From the NCBI RefSeq assembly GCF_001723175.1, contig NC_064650.1:4836001-4900000 (forward strand): a stretch of DNA of 64,000 nucleotides, given 5' to 3'. The stretch's first letter is position 1, and every line of letters starts with the position of its first letter. Origin of the DNA: Penicillium oxalicum. Taxonomy: Eukaryota; Ascomycota; Eurotiomycetes; Eurotiales; Aspergillaceae. Under the pieces are notes generated by a model. It did no database searches. It saw only the letters and a program-made list of their open reading frames with translations, and was not told the origin of the DNA. Both the position numbers and the translations under genes were made by a program. This document shows positions 12,501-26,000 of this stretch, piece by piece.

Positions 12501-12941
12501 AAGAATCAAAAGCCTTGGATCTGGATATCTCTGTAGAGAGAGGAAGGCCGCGAGTCATGAAACGAGCGTGACACCATGGGGGAGTGGCGAGAAAGGAAAA
12601 GAAAAAGGGAAAAAAAACCGGATGTCCGTCAAGAGCTTCCGCGGTGCAATAGTCCATCAAGGGGGGAAAGGGAGGGAGAGAGAGAGAGACTGTGACGACG
12701 AAGCAAAGAAGCCATCAAGTCGACTCCTCCCGGAGATACAGCATGTACTCCCGTGACCATTCGTGGTGAAATATCCAGTGGACTCTCTATGCACTGCGGT
12801 CGAGTCAGTACTTGATCATCTTTGCAGAGTCTGTTGAAGCAGCCGATCATGATTGGAGGAAAGCATGGACCACGGCACCTGTCAAGCAATGCGGTATGCT
12901 GCACTCTCATGCAACACGCTCAGAAAAGAGAGGGAGAGATA

Positions 12942-13070
12942 CAGAGGCAAGATTTGAACCTCTGGAGCCAATCAAGCGAAAGGGAAGCTTCATCTTCCGG
13001 GGACAAAGGAACGGTGATCATCAACTGACATCCTGGGGTAAGGGAACTTAGACTGCAGGATGATTGGCTC
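12942..13070. repeat. Hairpin plus 10-bp inverted repeat
   Basis: CAGAGG (12942-12947) and CCTCTG (12959-12964) form a 6-bp hairpin around an 11-nt loop. Directly next to it GAGCCAATCA (12965-12974) is complemented by TGATTGGCTC (13061-13070). On the minus strand the hairpin loop contains GGTTCAAATC, which resembles a tRNA B box, but no tRNA fold follows. Confidence 0.45.
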
Positions 13071-13541
13071 TCACTTTCTCAACTCACTGACTGAAAGCGC
13101 TGCCTTGCCAACTTCATGTCGAAATCTCATCATATTCAGAGGTCAGAATCACGATGACGGGCAAGTGGAATGTATCCCAACTGGCAGCCATGACAGCTCA
13201 GCCTGTTCGTGATGCCAAGGTGATACACTTTCTTGCCGTGCATGACCACCTCCGTTCGAACTGGAGAGGCGGCATAGCGGCAGGTTTCTTGTTTCCTGTT
13301 TCTCCGGTCCTTGACCCGATGTGCGGCTGCGGCTGCGACTGCATTTTGCATCGATCAAATGCACCTCCAGCTGGAACTCGACACACCCAGCCAGCCGCGA
13401 CCTCTTCAGGAGGAGATTCGGCCCCCGTTCCCCCCCCCCCAATGATCCAGAGGCTAATATCCTCGGGGCCAAAAACAACCAATCTTCCCACCAACTCGTC
13501 ACTCTGTTGCGTCAAAGGAGGGAGATGGGGTGTGAGGTTGA

Positions 13542-13571
13542 GTGTGACTGTCCAGGGTGTGACTGTCCAGG
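13542..13571 (+). repeat. Tandem duplication of a 15-mer (2 copies)
   Basis: GTGTGACTGTCCAGG occurs twice head to tail without a mismatch (13542-13556 and 13557-13571). A recent slippage or duplication is likely; no known function. Confidence 0.8.
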
Positions 13572-13921
13572 TTGCGACCCGCCGCCAGAGCCATGAGCAC
13601 GAGATGCATCATTGCGGGACAACTTTGGTCGTGATCATGACGCAGGTGAGGTCTTTTTTCTGGACCGCCTGATGTCAAGGGGCTCTTGAATGAATTCCGC
13701 TGCTCTCATTCTTATTCTTTTTTTTTTTTTTCTTCTTCTCTCACTTTGTCTCACAACTCGGCTCGTGCCCCTCCGTGGATGCCCTGGTCGATGATGTTGA
13801 GGCTGAAATTACGCTGGTGGCTCCTCTCTACGTCCCGTTTTGTGAACCCGTTGCGGGCGTGTGTGACATGCGCCAAGACCCAATGGCCCGACACTCCACA
13901 CGCCATCACCCCAGTCGTTGT

Positions 13922-13988
13922 ACCATATGGATCATCATCTACTGTCAATCATGAGCTTGAATCAACAAGGGCAGCAGATCCATATGGT
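13922..13988. repeat. 12-bp inverted repeat around CATATG palindromes
   Basis: ACCATATGGATC (13922-13933) and GATCCATATGGT (13977-13988) are exact reverse complements with a 43-nt spacer. The element could form a stem-loop, or be two sites for a dimeric factor. No neighbouring gene explains it. Confidence 0.6.
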
Positions 13989-15493
13989 TGAAAGAACTGA
14001 GATGAGTGATTGGTGCATTTGATGACACTAATCAAAGTCAGAGAAATAGAAAGAAAAGAAGGAAAACAAGACACGAGGGCGGGAGGAGAGAGGGATTGCA
14101 GATCAAAGAGTCGCGCGTCTACTCAATACCGTAGCGGTCGAATATCCAACACGACCTGTCAAGTTAGCAGCACAATTGAATTCAACTGCACCCCGGGCTG
14201 AGGTTCAGGGCCTCTTAATGCGACAAGTGAAAGTAGACATGGGGAGAAGTTATCGACTTGAGTGTTAGCGGCTTCGTTGAAGCTTGGACGCAAGCTGATT
14301 GGGGAATATGGTATTTTGGGTTAGACTATTGAACAACGCACACCGTAACTTCCAGAGGAGGCAGTAAGCACCTATAAAAGGAGAAGAGGGGGGGGAAAGG
14401 CCAAAAACAAAGAACAAGAAGAAGAAGAAAAGGGGGGAAAAAAAGAGAGAAGAGCAGGTATTCGCAAGTCCCGAGTAGTTAAAGGGTCATTTGCAGAATG
14501 TCGGGCGAGTGAACTGAAGGTCCTGGTGACTGACCCTGTCGGTATCCTGTGACTGCAATCCAATTTGTCAAACAGGAGCGACATCGAGGTGCTCAAACTG
14601 ACCCAGTCTGGTGCACACGATGGAGTGTGAAAGAGAGGACAATTGCATACTAAAATCTCTCGGCGGGAGGGGAGATTTAGGCCAACAAGCATGGAGTGGG
14701 GGTCCTTCAGCAAGCCACCTGAACAAGTGCCAGGCGCACCTACGATGTTCTAGGAAATAACCATCCGGAGCTACCTGCGGGACGATGGTGAATCAATGAG
14801 TATTCACGGGTTCAAATGCTGCGTTAAAAGGTACAGGACCAAGTACTATTGCCTAGCACCACGCATGGACAAACAGGGGGCCCTGACAATAGAGAGAAAA
14901 AAAAGGATTTCAAAGTTACAGTCGCTGATTCTCATATGCACTGTTGAATGGGGGTGGATCAGTAGCCAACTGTATATTCGTCCAGATCACACCCAAGCTA
15001 TACTTGTAACGAGATGGGTGGAGTTGATGACCATGTGGTGCTACCATGACTGGCCCATGTGCTTCTGGGTGCTTCTGCAAATGTGTCTCCGAAGGAACTC
15101 CGAAGAGGACAAGATTGGGTGCTCCTGGTAGCAAGATTTGACGGTTGGAAACTGCAAGTAGGCAGGCATGTAAGGGCCAATGAACGCTTGGTCCAAAGGA
15201 GGTTGCGCGTTCTTTTTGCCCCGCGGTCCAGGGGGCCCGTCGAGGGAGGAAAAAGGATTCCCCAGATATTGTATATCCATGATCCGGGCGCTGTTATTGA
15301 CCAGGACTGGTATGGCTGCGGATGGCCATGTGCTCACTTGTTCACCTGCTCAGGGATCGAAGAGGAAGATAATATCCGCACAAGCGATAATTGGCTGGAT
15401 GGGGGTGATGATCGCCGAAGACGACTCCAAATATTGGAGATCTCTCAGACCAAAAGAGGCAAAAAAGATCGTCCAGATAGATAATCATACACA

Positions 15494-15497
<4 letters not shown>

Positions 15498-15526
<29 letters not shown>
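15498..15526 (+). repeat. CT dinucleotide microsatellite
   Basis: About 14 uninterrupted CT units, followed by a short T run (about 15532-15541). Confidence 0.9.
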
Positions 15527-15530
<4 letters not shown>

Positions 15531-16818
15531 CTTTTTTTTTTCTGAAGGGAACAAGGTTTCGTGGGATGTGGAATGATTGGATCTTCGGGATCCCGACCAT
15601 ACTGTTATTGGCAATAATGTTCCTCCGCAACGAGCCCGCGCTAGTGGCCAGGGTAATTGTCGGAGAAGCACAAGATGGAAAAAGAAGCGCCAGGACGAGC
15701 CGGAACCAATGACCGCTTGGAGATCTTGCGTGGGAGAGTGGGGAAGAAAAGAGATAAACCCAATTCAAAGGAAAAGCATTCCCGGTGCCTGTTTTGACAG
15801 GATCCGAAATCACAGATGAGAGGCTGTCGAAGCGGTCACCACTGCGCGCCTCCCTAATTTCAACGGTTCTACACCTTCTTGGGGTCCGCATTCGCATGGG
15901 TCAGGGGCTCTTCCCTAAAGCAGTATGCCTTTTACCCCGAAACAGAGGTATGATCCGTTCTGCAAGGTCTACCGGCAGTTTCAGATTGGAACCCCCTTGG
16001 GGATCTAACCCGAAGGTGAGTGTGGCAGTGTTTTAAGCAGCCATAGAGAGAAACAAGGGCGGGGAACCCTTTGTGGTTGAACCATCGGATTACGTACGCT
16101 GGGATCTTCGTCAAGTTCCCGCCTCAAGATCCCACAGGACGGTGACTGACTTTTTGATCAGAAACAGTTAGGCAACCCTATCCTGAAATTGTCAAATAGC
16201 AAGGGCCCTGTTCGGGACCTAGCGCCCTGGCATGTGGACACTAGTCCCTAAGAGGAGCTTTTGCGGGGAGTTCCGCTCTTTCCACATTAGATGAATCCAT
16301 GGATTGACCTCCAATGAGAGTGATTCGAGGATGTAATTGGCGCAACGCCCTCTACGTCATGGGCTTGGGCCAAGCCTTCACGACACCTACCCTCATTGGT
16401 CCACCGGCCACCACCATGGCTTGAGTGAGCTGTCCCTTCCACGGGGGATGGATTCGGGCTTCAGTGTGATCCTCGAGGCATTACTGTACAACGACTGCGA
16501 ATGGCTGCCGAAGTATCCGCTAACAAGCACATTGCAAGAGGAATCTATGTCCAGTGGAATCCATGTCCAGTTCTCTGATGTCGAATATTCCGTATCAGGG
16601 CTGGAGGACCTTGGGACTGAATACTGCGGACCCAAAAAGCCACCCTGGATATTCAAAATCCAACGTGAGGTGGGGTGGACCTGCCCATGGACCTCCTCTG
16701 TACGTGACCAACCGTTCCCTTGGTCGTCCGGGCCCTCTTTTGATTCCTTCAAAATGATATGTTGTGGGTGTGTACCGAGGGACCTCACAGATAGTCCTGT
16801 TACAACAGATCCTGCATG

Positions 16819-16820
<2 letters not shown>

Positions 16821-16872
<52 letters not shown>
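16821..16872 (+). repeat. AG dinucleotide microsatellite (26 units)
   Basis: Perfect (AG)26 tract of 52 nt, the longest simple repeat in the window. It lies in non-coding DNA about 17 kb upstream of flbC. Such polypurine tracts can form triplex-type structures or deplete nucleosomes, and should be length-polymorphic between strains. Confidence 0.95.
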
Positions 16873-16874
<2 letters not shown>

Positions 16875-19800
16875 GGACTGTGCTTCTGGGCAGGGCACTC
16901 TCCTCTTTGTCAGTCAATGCGCGATGCCGATCAATGCGATAAGCTCTGGGGACAAAAATAGTAAGACTCCCGCCATCCCGCCTCCTTCGAGTTCATCATG
17001 TCAATATACGACCGCGGGATCGAATCTGCCTCTGATCCAAGCGGCGCAGCGGGAGCGATGGTGGTGACATGAACGGGAGTGGGGGCGGCGACAACGTCGA
17101 GAGAAGGTCAATCGCCACTCGTCTCGTCGACATGGCATTATCAATTCATTATTGGAAAATATGACGACCTTCTCGACCGAGAGACCCTCGCAGTCTCCTG
17201 GATGCGCTGCACATGTACACCCCCATTTCTCAACGGCGCCCTCCGCTCCGGTCGTGACGTGAGCGGTGCACACGGCCATCTGCAATGGATGTACTGTAGT
17301 CTGATCTCAGCCATCCTGCGTCACTCGAGATTGCTTTTTGCTCCATGCCACATTTCACCAAGCACGAGGCGGAACTCAGAACATCAGTGGCTTGTCGGTC
17401 TCACCGAGGTATACCCTGGACACCCGGGACCGTAAACCACAGTACAATTGGACATGCATTCATGCACGTATTTGCCGTCCACGGACAAGGATTAGGGCGA
17501 TGGATCTGCCAGAACTCCCGTCCCGTCGAATGTGACCCAAAGTTCTCCGCGCTCAGTTCAACTGGGCCCAATAGATTGGGACCGTTGCACGCGTCAGCTC
17601 CTGGGAGAGAGCGCAAGAGGAGGAGTGGTGGTGATTGGCCGAATCCCTCGACGCCAAGCTCGGCTATCGACTATCTGCCGACTGCCGTTTACGTGCATTG
17701 ATACATATGTACTGTGAACAGTCCTGCGGTAGGAGGTCGTTCGGATTCCGATGTGCCATGAGATTCTCCAATTGTTGTTGGATGGAGAGTGCAAGAGTTC
17801 CTCCAGGGGTCTTCTTCCATCCACACGAATCTCCATGCTCTTACTCTTGTCCCACGGGAACACACCTCCGAAGGCGACGAATGAAGGTTTTGGTGGCTTG
17901 AAGTAACCATTCACGTTCACGTGGGGGTTTGCCTTCCCCCCGTGGAGGGGCCACAGCTACCATGGAGATATCCTTTTACCTTCAACGGACAGGCCCTGAT
18001 CTCCTCTCTCTCTCCTCTTCTCTCTCGGGGATTCCTCGGGTTCCATAGCTTCCAAAAAGCCTGGTGTATTTCGCTAAAGTAAATGAACTGGGATGGGGGC
18101 TATAACGGCGACAAAGGGGCAGAACTAGTATCACGCTGATGACTTGGCATGACGAGGAGACCAGAGCAGTCCGGAAGTCCGGTATCGGTATCGGGGTCGA
18201 CACTGGACGGCAGTCGGGTGTGTCCCAGCCGAATGTAACGGTAAACCAGCAGACCCTTTCCTTTCTCGTCTTCCCACGTGCCCTTGTCTCCCCCTCCCCC
18301 GAGACTCTCTCCCTTCTTCCAGTCTCCCGACCTCATTGCCAAAGAGTTTGCGGACACTTATCTTGTTTGCAAGACTATATCTGGGGTGCTCAGGTCTAGT
18401 CAAATTTCATCCACACAGATCAGAGGCGTTCCAGTTTGATAGTCCCTTGACTTGCAGTCACTGCCAACCATAGAGTCCAGATCAAAGTATCCGACAAGTC
18501 GACTGATCCGCTGCAAAAGCCTGCATCGATCATGGAAACCCATCACGAAGAACGCCGCAGTGGAGTCACCCGGCGGAGAGCGACCGACGGACTCACAGCC
18601 TATGGACAGAACGGGGCAAGCGCCGCACATGCTCCATCGTGTGTCTTTCTCCACCCCACTTGCCCTGAATGGAGCACAGAAGAGAGCAGAACACCTCTCA
18701 CGTCCACGGGATAGGTTTTCCAATTTACCCCATTGGTTAGCTTCTTTCCCACGGGTAAGGGGGATCCCACTCGTTTCAGATCCAGCGCCCACTCGACCGT
18801 GGGGATTTTCCATGTGAAGAATCACGAAAGGCGCTTGAAATGGACAGTGCTCCGTCATCGAACATGCTCCCCTCGCCCCGTTGAGCGATACTCAGATGTG
18901 GCCCGGTGTGTGCTTTATCCCGAATGGGAAATGGCCGAGTCGTCGACCATGGCGGAGGGGTGCGTTGGATCTAGTATTCTTGGATACGACGCCGAGGTTG
19001 CTCATCCGCACAATCGCATCTTCTCTGTCTCTCCCTTGTCCCCCCGATTTTATGGAGGGGGTCAGATCAAATGTGGCCGGGTCTGCAGGAAAACAGGCGG
19101 GGGGGGGAAAGACTAGCATCGTTGTACGCTTACCTATTCTCGGGTCCAATTTGCGTAATTGATATGGACCGTCCCGCTCAGGGCAAAGACGATATGGTGT
19201 CTGCCTTGTCCTAACCTTCCGGAATGCTGCCTTGGGGCACATGCAGGACCCTGCGTGTCGCTTCTTTGGATCCAGTGAGAAAAAGGATCAACTGAGGGAG
19301 TGCAGATTACTCAAATGGGAATATCACATCAATCTCAAACGGTGATGCGCAGGGAGTCGTCAACCTTTTCCAGTGAAGAGGATAATCGCGGGCGATCTGC
19401 CGTAGTGGACACCGCCAAGCACAGACCCTCCCCCCTCCGCGGTCGAATGTACGTGTACCAAGGGACCCTAACGTCCTCGACTGACCGATTCGTTACTGGA
19501 CATGAGACATTCTGCCCCAGTCATGATATTCACGAAAGTGCAAATATATATCCAGATACTCAGTATACAGATAGAGTATACACTCAACCTCACAATGATC
19601 ATTCTTCTCGGGTCGTGATATCTCGCGCCCAGCATCCCGCAGGGTGACATGGAAAAAGTGGCGAGGCAAGCCTTTGACCCACCCAGATGGGTCCAGTCAT
19701 GGAGCCAGAATGAATACCTACAGTACATCCGAGCCGATCCGCGGTACTCCCAACAAAGAAAATTCAATTTGTCTCGAAATAACCACAACCTGTCTGCCTG

Positions 19801-20137
19801 ACAAAGCGTGCGGGTCAAAGGCCGATGTAACCTCACCCTCTCTGTTCTTCTCTATCTCGGTCTCCATCTTCCATCTCTCTCCCGTTGGGCACTGGTGGAC
19901 TCAACGCCCCATCTGCGTTGACTTGGATAACTGCAGGAATTCCATCCACGGATTGTATGTGGACTGGCTTTCTACATCGGAGCACAGTACCGGCAGCCGA
20001 GTACTGCATAACATCCACATCCCTCGGCAGTAGTGCTCACGCCAGGTCATCCAGCCTGCTGTCTGTGTATGATCTTGGTAGACACGATGAGATGCTCAAG
20101 TTGTGATCCTCACTGTAGTCAGTTGGTCAGGAATACC

Positions 20138-20139
<2 letters not shown>

Positions 20140-20169
<30 letters not shown>

Positions 20170-20170
20170 C
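20140..20170 (+). repeat. Poly-A / AAAAG low-complexity tract
   Basis: An A13 run followed by four A-rich AAAAG-like units. Low-complexity, non-coding. Confidence 0.7.
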
Positions 20171-21914
20171 AAAAGGCGTACTGACTTTTTGAAATCTCGT
20201 CTATATGAATCCATATCAGGCGTAGTGATCCTCCTTGACCGCCTTTATGGTGGATGATTTTGAGTTTTGCTCGCAATGTTGTCACCTTATCGAGCCCCAC
20301 ATCCTCCCCCCTTTTTGGGAATCGTTTTCTTTTCTTTTTTTTCTCCCTCCCCCACTCTCTCTCTCTCCCTTTGTTCCTCGGGAAACTAAAAGGGTGTGTA
20401 GGCAAAAAAACCGAAATCAAAGAGATAGTAGCCGGCGTTCTGGGAGCCCAACGAGCTCAATTCGAGGAGGAGGGCAAGCGCATCGACGTACTGTACGTCA
20501 CTCCAATCTTGTAAAAGATTCCCAGTTCAAGTGTGAACTACCAAAGTGATGCCCTTGACAGGTCCGAGAATGTGAGATTCTACCAGACTGTTTATTCTCA
20601 TTGGGCCTGACAAGGTCTACTCTTCATTCATTGGTTATTTGCTTTCTTTTCCTCTTCTCTCTCTTTTTTGGGGACGTAGAAAAAGATCTGTACGTGTGCT
20701 CGTGTATATTGACGAACTTTTTCAGAGACACAGTGGCAGACATGTTCATTTTCCAAATGGTACCAATTAGTATACTGTACCTCTTTTGCATCCAACGAAA
20801 TATATTGCATGATGCAAAGAATGGAAAGAATGAGATCGAACGGCCCTATCAATTGGCCGATCTGCCAATTCTTCCTCCTCCCCCCACTCTACTAGACACT
20901 GCCTAATAGGCAGTGGTAGGTCGAGGCTGCACAAACTCTGCAGGTTTTTCCCAATAGTTCTGTCCACACTCGACGCTCTGCATCCTAGTCGAGAGTCGGC
21001 ATGAATCAAACAAACACGAGAGAATATTCTCGTCCAGCTTTCCCCGACCGTGCATGTAGATGTACTGTAGGTTGCATATCTAGGCAGGCGCCTATCTACA
21101 GTACAATAGTAGGGGGTTCCTTTTTATGTGAAAAGACCAAGGGCAAAATATTGACTTTTGCGCTATCCTTTTTTTTTTGACATGCGACGGGTGTCTGTCA
21201 TGGCTGTCCAGTCGATCCAGTCACTAATCCATTCAAGGCTTTCTAAACGACCCTTTGAAGGGTGGATTTTGATGTCGTGATTTTTAGTTTGAGCGTGGCG
21301 TTTCCTTTTTGTCTTTTTTTTTGTTTTTTTTCCCCCTTCGTTTTATTATTTGAGTTCTGCCTTTTTGGGGAGGGAGAGAGAGAAAACCGGGGGGGGGGGG
21401 GATTCTTATCATGTACTGTAGTTTTTCTTTTCTTTTTTCTTGTTTTCTTTTTACTCTTCGGTCTGGGCGGTTGTCTTTACCCATTCATGATATTCATCTG
21501 GGTCTCCACCGCTCCCGTGCGAACATCAAGCTTAGGCCTTTTCTGTCGAGTGTGGGGCTTGATCAGGACCAAAAAAGTTTGCTACCACAGGACCGACCGG
21601 ATCCCTTGAAAAGGGAAGGATTAAAAAAAAAAGAAAAAAACCCCAAGGGAAAGAAACACACACCGTCGAACCCCTGGTACATTTTAGTACTGTAGTCCTC
21701 CAAGCACCGTCCAGTTCATCGGGCTACATACCACGTATAGATTATAGATCTCGGTAAGTATTCAAGATAGATTATCCCTCTCCCTCCAAACCAACAAAAT
21801 AGGACAGCACGCATGTATAGATATGAATCCATCAGCAACCATCTGATTTTGATCTACAGATAGCTACTAGCTAGTGCCTTGTCATGGATCGACCCCCTTT
21901 TTGGGGGGGGTGGA

Positions 21915-21932
21915 TGTGTGTGTGTGTGTGTG
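21915..21932 (+). repeat. TG dinucleotide repeat
   Basis: Nine TG units, preceded by a G8 run and followed by GGATGGGTGGATGTGTG-type sequence. Confidence 0.85.
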
Positions 21933-23155
21933 GATGGGTGGATGTGTGCTTTTTTCTTTTTTTCTTTTTTCTTTCCCCCCATTCGTTTCTTTTTCCCTTT
22001 TCGTCAACACTAGTTTCATGTATGCCTATCCGGCTCACTCCGGGCCTGGCGAAGGATCTTGGCTGATGGGATCTTCTTTGTTTTTGTTTTTTTTTTTTTT
22101 CAACGGTTCAAAAGTGAGACATACGTGTCATGGTTCATTTTCATCTTCTGTTCACCACCCACCCTCCCCTTGCCTTTGAAGGGTTCGTTCCTGCAGTACA
22201 GGATTAGGTAGTGCCGTACATCAAGGAATCCATTTGATCCATCCGGTGCAGATGGTCGATGGTGGGTGTGGGTGCTGATTTGGAGGTCCATTGGGACTAG
22301 ACTGGACTGGACCCGGACGATGGTCTGGGAGCTCTAGGCACTTCCAAGGTTTCCAAGGTAGGAATAGGAATATCAACATGCTTTGGCTTCAAGTGGTCTG
22401 GCGTGTTGTTCGGTGCCCGGGGAACTTGGAAATGTATGCACAAAGGATTTAGGTAGGTTCTGGGATCGGTTCTACATATTGACGATGGGCTGATGAGGGT
22501 CCTTTGAAAAGTTCAAACCTTCATGGTCCAGTGACTGGATCTTTTTACAGAAATTGAAGTCCCCATCTCGATTGCACGTGATCGAGGGTCGGGTCCTGAC
22601 AGTGTGTACCCTTGGTGACAGCGCAGCCAAGGTAAACCCCAACTATCGAGCGATGGGTTCACGGGCTCGACTAATCAAGTCTGGTGGATCATTGATCTGA
22701 TGAGGTTCCCATCCGTCTGTTTTAGTCCAAGAGTGCCGGGTCCAACATCATGGCAGAGGTCAGGAGTGATGTACATGGTAGACTACTACGTATAAGACTG
22801 CTCCCGTATATATCTCCGTCCGTCGATACTATAAACCAACAAAACTAGAACATCGATAGCCACAGCACTGCACCAGTCCTATCTGATCAATGCATGTACT
22901 GTATATACTACATGGGATGATCCCAGCGACTCATCCAATTTCAGTCCTGTTAACACAAAGGCGGTACCGAGTACAGTGCCCTCCCACCTCGATATCAACC
23001 TCCACGGGAGGATACCATACACACGTACACTCGCACTGGGAGGACACCAAAAAACAAAGCAACAACAAAGAACCATTCCTCCAGTTGATAGGGCGCTGCC
23101 CCGTCTCCGCTATGAATACAACCTTACCAAGACAGTGAAAACTTCCTCCTCCCCT

Positions 23156-23165
<10 letters not shown>

Positions 23166-23189
<24 letters not shown>

Positions 23190-23191
23190 TT
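23166..23191 (+). repeat. T26 homopolymer
   Basis: Uninterrupted run of 26 T following a C run in gene-desert DNA; it is likely unstable in length. Confidence 0.9.
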
Positions 23192-24054
23192 GCTTCGTCT
23201 TTCTCCCCCTTCCCTCTTTTCTGGGGTGATGGGAGTTGACTCTGTAAAGACCATTTTGGAAATCCCACGAGACTAAGGGGAGAACAATGCCAGAAAGCAA
23301 CGGTAGAGTCCGTAGTGAATGCCGCCCGGGGGAGGGGATCTTGGCGGGAGTGGATCCCCAAGAAAGGGTCCGTCGAAAGAGGAGAGGGACAGCGAGAGGG
23401 GAGGAGGAGCCCGCACCGGTACTGGACTCGGACACACGCGTGGATCAAGTCATGTACTGCACTGGTGGTATCAAACTAGGTTGGATTGTATGCCTCTCAA
23501 GTTTGGCCATCTGTCGTGGATGGGACCAAGCTAGAACGGGAGCGTGGCTGGTGGAAAGGCTTCCTACAGTATTAGAGTCATGAAGTTGGTGGCTCTCCGG
23601 TTCAAACGCGTTGGCCCCATACACTGAGGGGCTCGAATGGACTCCCTTTTGATCATCTGATCCAGTCTTTGTCCCCCTCAAACCGTGACCCAGGAGCAAT
23701 CACCAATCACCCACAATATACTTCTTCAGGTTCCTAGGGGGAGAGGGAGTTCGAGTTCGAAAGACACATGGGTCTGAAACAGTCTCCACCGTTCAAAAAA
23801 AAGGTCCCTTTTGGAAAGCCCCATAATTCACGGACGTTTGTCGGGATGATCGGAGGATCACCTCTTTGACTTGCTCGTGGTTCTACCGTGTTCACTGGCT
23901 TGTCAAGTCGGCAAGGACCTTGGGGGAAACCGCTCATGGTGTTCAAAGTCGAGACATACGTTCGTGCACAGCGCACTATTGGACATGGGACCCGTCAGAC
24001 GGGGCAGGAGTCCAGTGCAGGGAGACGATGGCAAATCAACGCCCCTCTGAGCAT

Positions 24055-24079
24055 GGGGGGGGGGGGGGAGGGGGGGGGG
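24055..24079 (+). repeat. G-run pair (G14-A-G10)
   Basis: Two long G runs separated by one A, able in principle to form a G-quadruplex. The exact length is likely assembly-sensitive. Confidence 0.85.
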
Positions 24080-24224
24080 CACCTGAGCCAGAGCGTCTTG
24101 TCCAATCCACGTCCCTTGGAAGGAGAGTTGTAAACGACAAGGTAGAGACCCAGTAGCGGTTCTGTGTTGTTGACGTACACAGGTCCGGAAATCCCCCTCG
24201 CTGGACTTGACGATGGATTACAGT

Positions 24225-24240
24225 GAGAGAGAGAGAGAGA
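24225..24240 (+). repeat. GA dinucleotide microsatellite
   Basis: Eight uninterrupted GA units in the gene desert. Confidence 0.8.
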
Positions 24241-26000
24241 CAGAGAAAGTGGGAGGATTCTCCAAGACTGGGCGCCTGGCTCACGGGCGCACTTCCGGCT
24301 TCGCGGATGTGCGTCTACATGTCCAGTCACCGACCACCTGTGAATGTGGTCGTCCGCTCGTCCGCTCCAGACTGGTTTTTGAAGCATCAGAGCCTGATCT
24401 CGAAAGGGGATCGGGGGGCAGAGAGGTCGATCCGAGGACATGGAAACGAAATTTAATCTTCGTCAGAGTCGTGGGTCTCTCGCGTGGCTATTCACCGGTG
24501 ATCACGCTCCTGTTGATTCTGACCTCGCCGTGATCATGGTGATGGATAGGTTACAATTCCTGGAACGCCACCTTTGGCCGCTTGGTTCATGGTACGGGTC
24601 CACAGCAACATTGGACACCTCTATTGCGCCCAGCTTGATGATGATGGAAGGGGGGTTCAACTGCCGGAGAATAAAGGGGGGGGGATCCCCCAGGGCCCGT
24701 GACCCTGGGAGCAGTTCAGCTCCGCCGACCAATCAAAAGAGGCTCATTCCGCGACGCACGCGATTTGTGGGTTGGGGATCGACCGATTTTCACTGAGAAG
24801 CATGGACCCGAAAAGACAGCTTGACCTGACTTGGAGTTGGGGCATGAGAGTTGAGGAGTTATAGGATGAGGGACAGGTGGACGACCAGATGGACTCCGGT
24901 CATGGTCTGACCCACCAAGTCCTCGTGATATGCATCTGAATCGTGTAGAGTCCTGAATTTTCAGTCGACAGACTCAAACTCTGATTCAAAAGAACTCGAG
25001 TTTGGTGACCACGATAGTGAGACCCTAGGTCGACTGATAGCTAGGTCAGAGCGAGAGAGAAAGAGAGAGATAGCGTGAGTGAGCAAGCAACCTTTGGCAG
25101 GACCCAAGGGGAAAAGCCAAGACGAGCGGACCACTGACCAAGAAAAAAAGTCCCGTCTCCTGCAGATCCACGGATAGCACCGAGCACATATTCCATATTG
25201 GGTGTCATCTCGCCGGTTCCGTGGGTTCCAGAGCCCACCGTTTCCGAATCTGTGGGTTTCTCTGTGGAAATTGCCAGCTAGTGATGACTACTGATGTTTG
25301 GGTCCTTTGCGTGATTGCCAAACACCCTCTCGTGATCCAAGATCCAGGGGCCCATGGTGTCGAAGTGGAGATGCGGAGAGATGCAATGGCGATCGATCGT
25401 TCAGCGACGGAGAATGTCCGTGTGGAAGGTTTGGCGGGAGACTCAGGCGGCCCCGGTGGTATGTGTGTGTGTGGACCTTGACGCTAGTCATTTCTCTAGT
25501 ACACTCTGCCAGCATGTCATGGTGCACCCTGATGGTCAATTGAAATGAAGATGGGGACACCATGAATCCCCGCCACTCCATCCGTCTCGGTGCCAAAAGA
25601 AAAAAAGGGGATCCTTGTGAAGGCTGACTCAGTGCTGCGTGTGCTCTGCTTGCAGTGCACCTGGTCCTGACTCGCACTCGAGGGCAACGAGTGTATAGTT
25701 AAAGTTTGCCCTCCGTCAGGACGGCGGGGGCAGGCAGCAGTTTGCCATCTACGGTGGCGGCGGCTTGCTTAGGTAAATTCCAAATTCTTCCTCTCTAGAC
25801 CTTCTCCTGCGAGCCTCTGCACAGAGGCTCCAGACGCCTTGGGATGCCAAAATATCGAGCAGAAGTGGAGCCATCCTCCCGTTCTTCAAACACCTTTCTC
25901 AATTCGTGTTCTTGTTCATTGATAGACCCCCATCGAGGAAACTACCATGCTGTCCAGCAGAATGCGAACGGGTGCGTAAAGGACGCATCTCATTTCCACT

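Larger units (their letters stand above)
12501..18500. other. Gene desert part 2: microsatellites and short inverted repeats
   Basis: No gene supported. The longest frame, 13154-13672 (172 codons), has no domain and two antisense frames of similar length, so it is treated as chance. The stretch contains purine-rich tracts (12660-12692), a small hairpin with a longer inverted repeat (12942-13070), a C11 run (13430-13440), a 15-bp tandem duplication (13542-13571), a 12-bp inverted repeat (13922-13988), CT (15498-15526) and AG (16821-16872) microsatellites, and CT-rich DNA near 18001-18026. Confidence 0.6.
18501..26000. other. Gene desert part 3: homopolymer-rich non-coding DNA
   Basis: No gene supported. 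Features seen are an A-rich AAAAG-type tract (20140-20170), G13 (21389-21401), a TG repeat (21915-21932), T26 (23166-23191), paired G14 and G10 runs split by one A (24055-24079), and a GA repeat (24225-24240). The word TACTGTA or its complement recurs (for example near 17291, 21063, 21414, 21689 and 22898). ORFs are at most about 150 codons and overlap on opposite strands. Confidence 0.6.

Noticed and set aside
12942..13110. Possible minus-strand tRNA (GGTTCAAATC-like B box, TGGCAAGGCAG upstream)
   Set aside because: The T stem does not pair properly beyond three positions, the A-box match is poor, spacing is over 100 nt and no acceptor stem can be drawn.
13154..13672. 172-codon plus-strand frame in the gene desert
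   Set aside because: Composition is odd (Cys/Gly clusters from a short repeat), similar-length antisense frames overlap it, and no domain or splice partner is visible.
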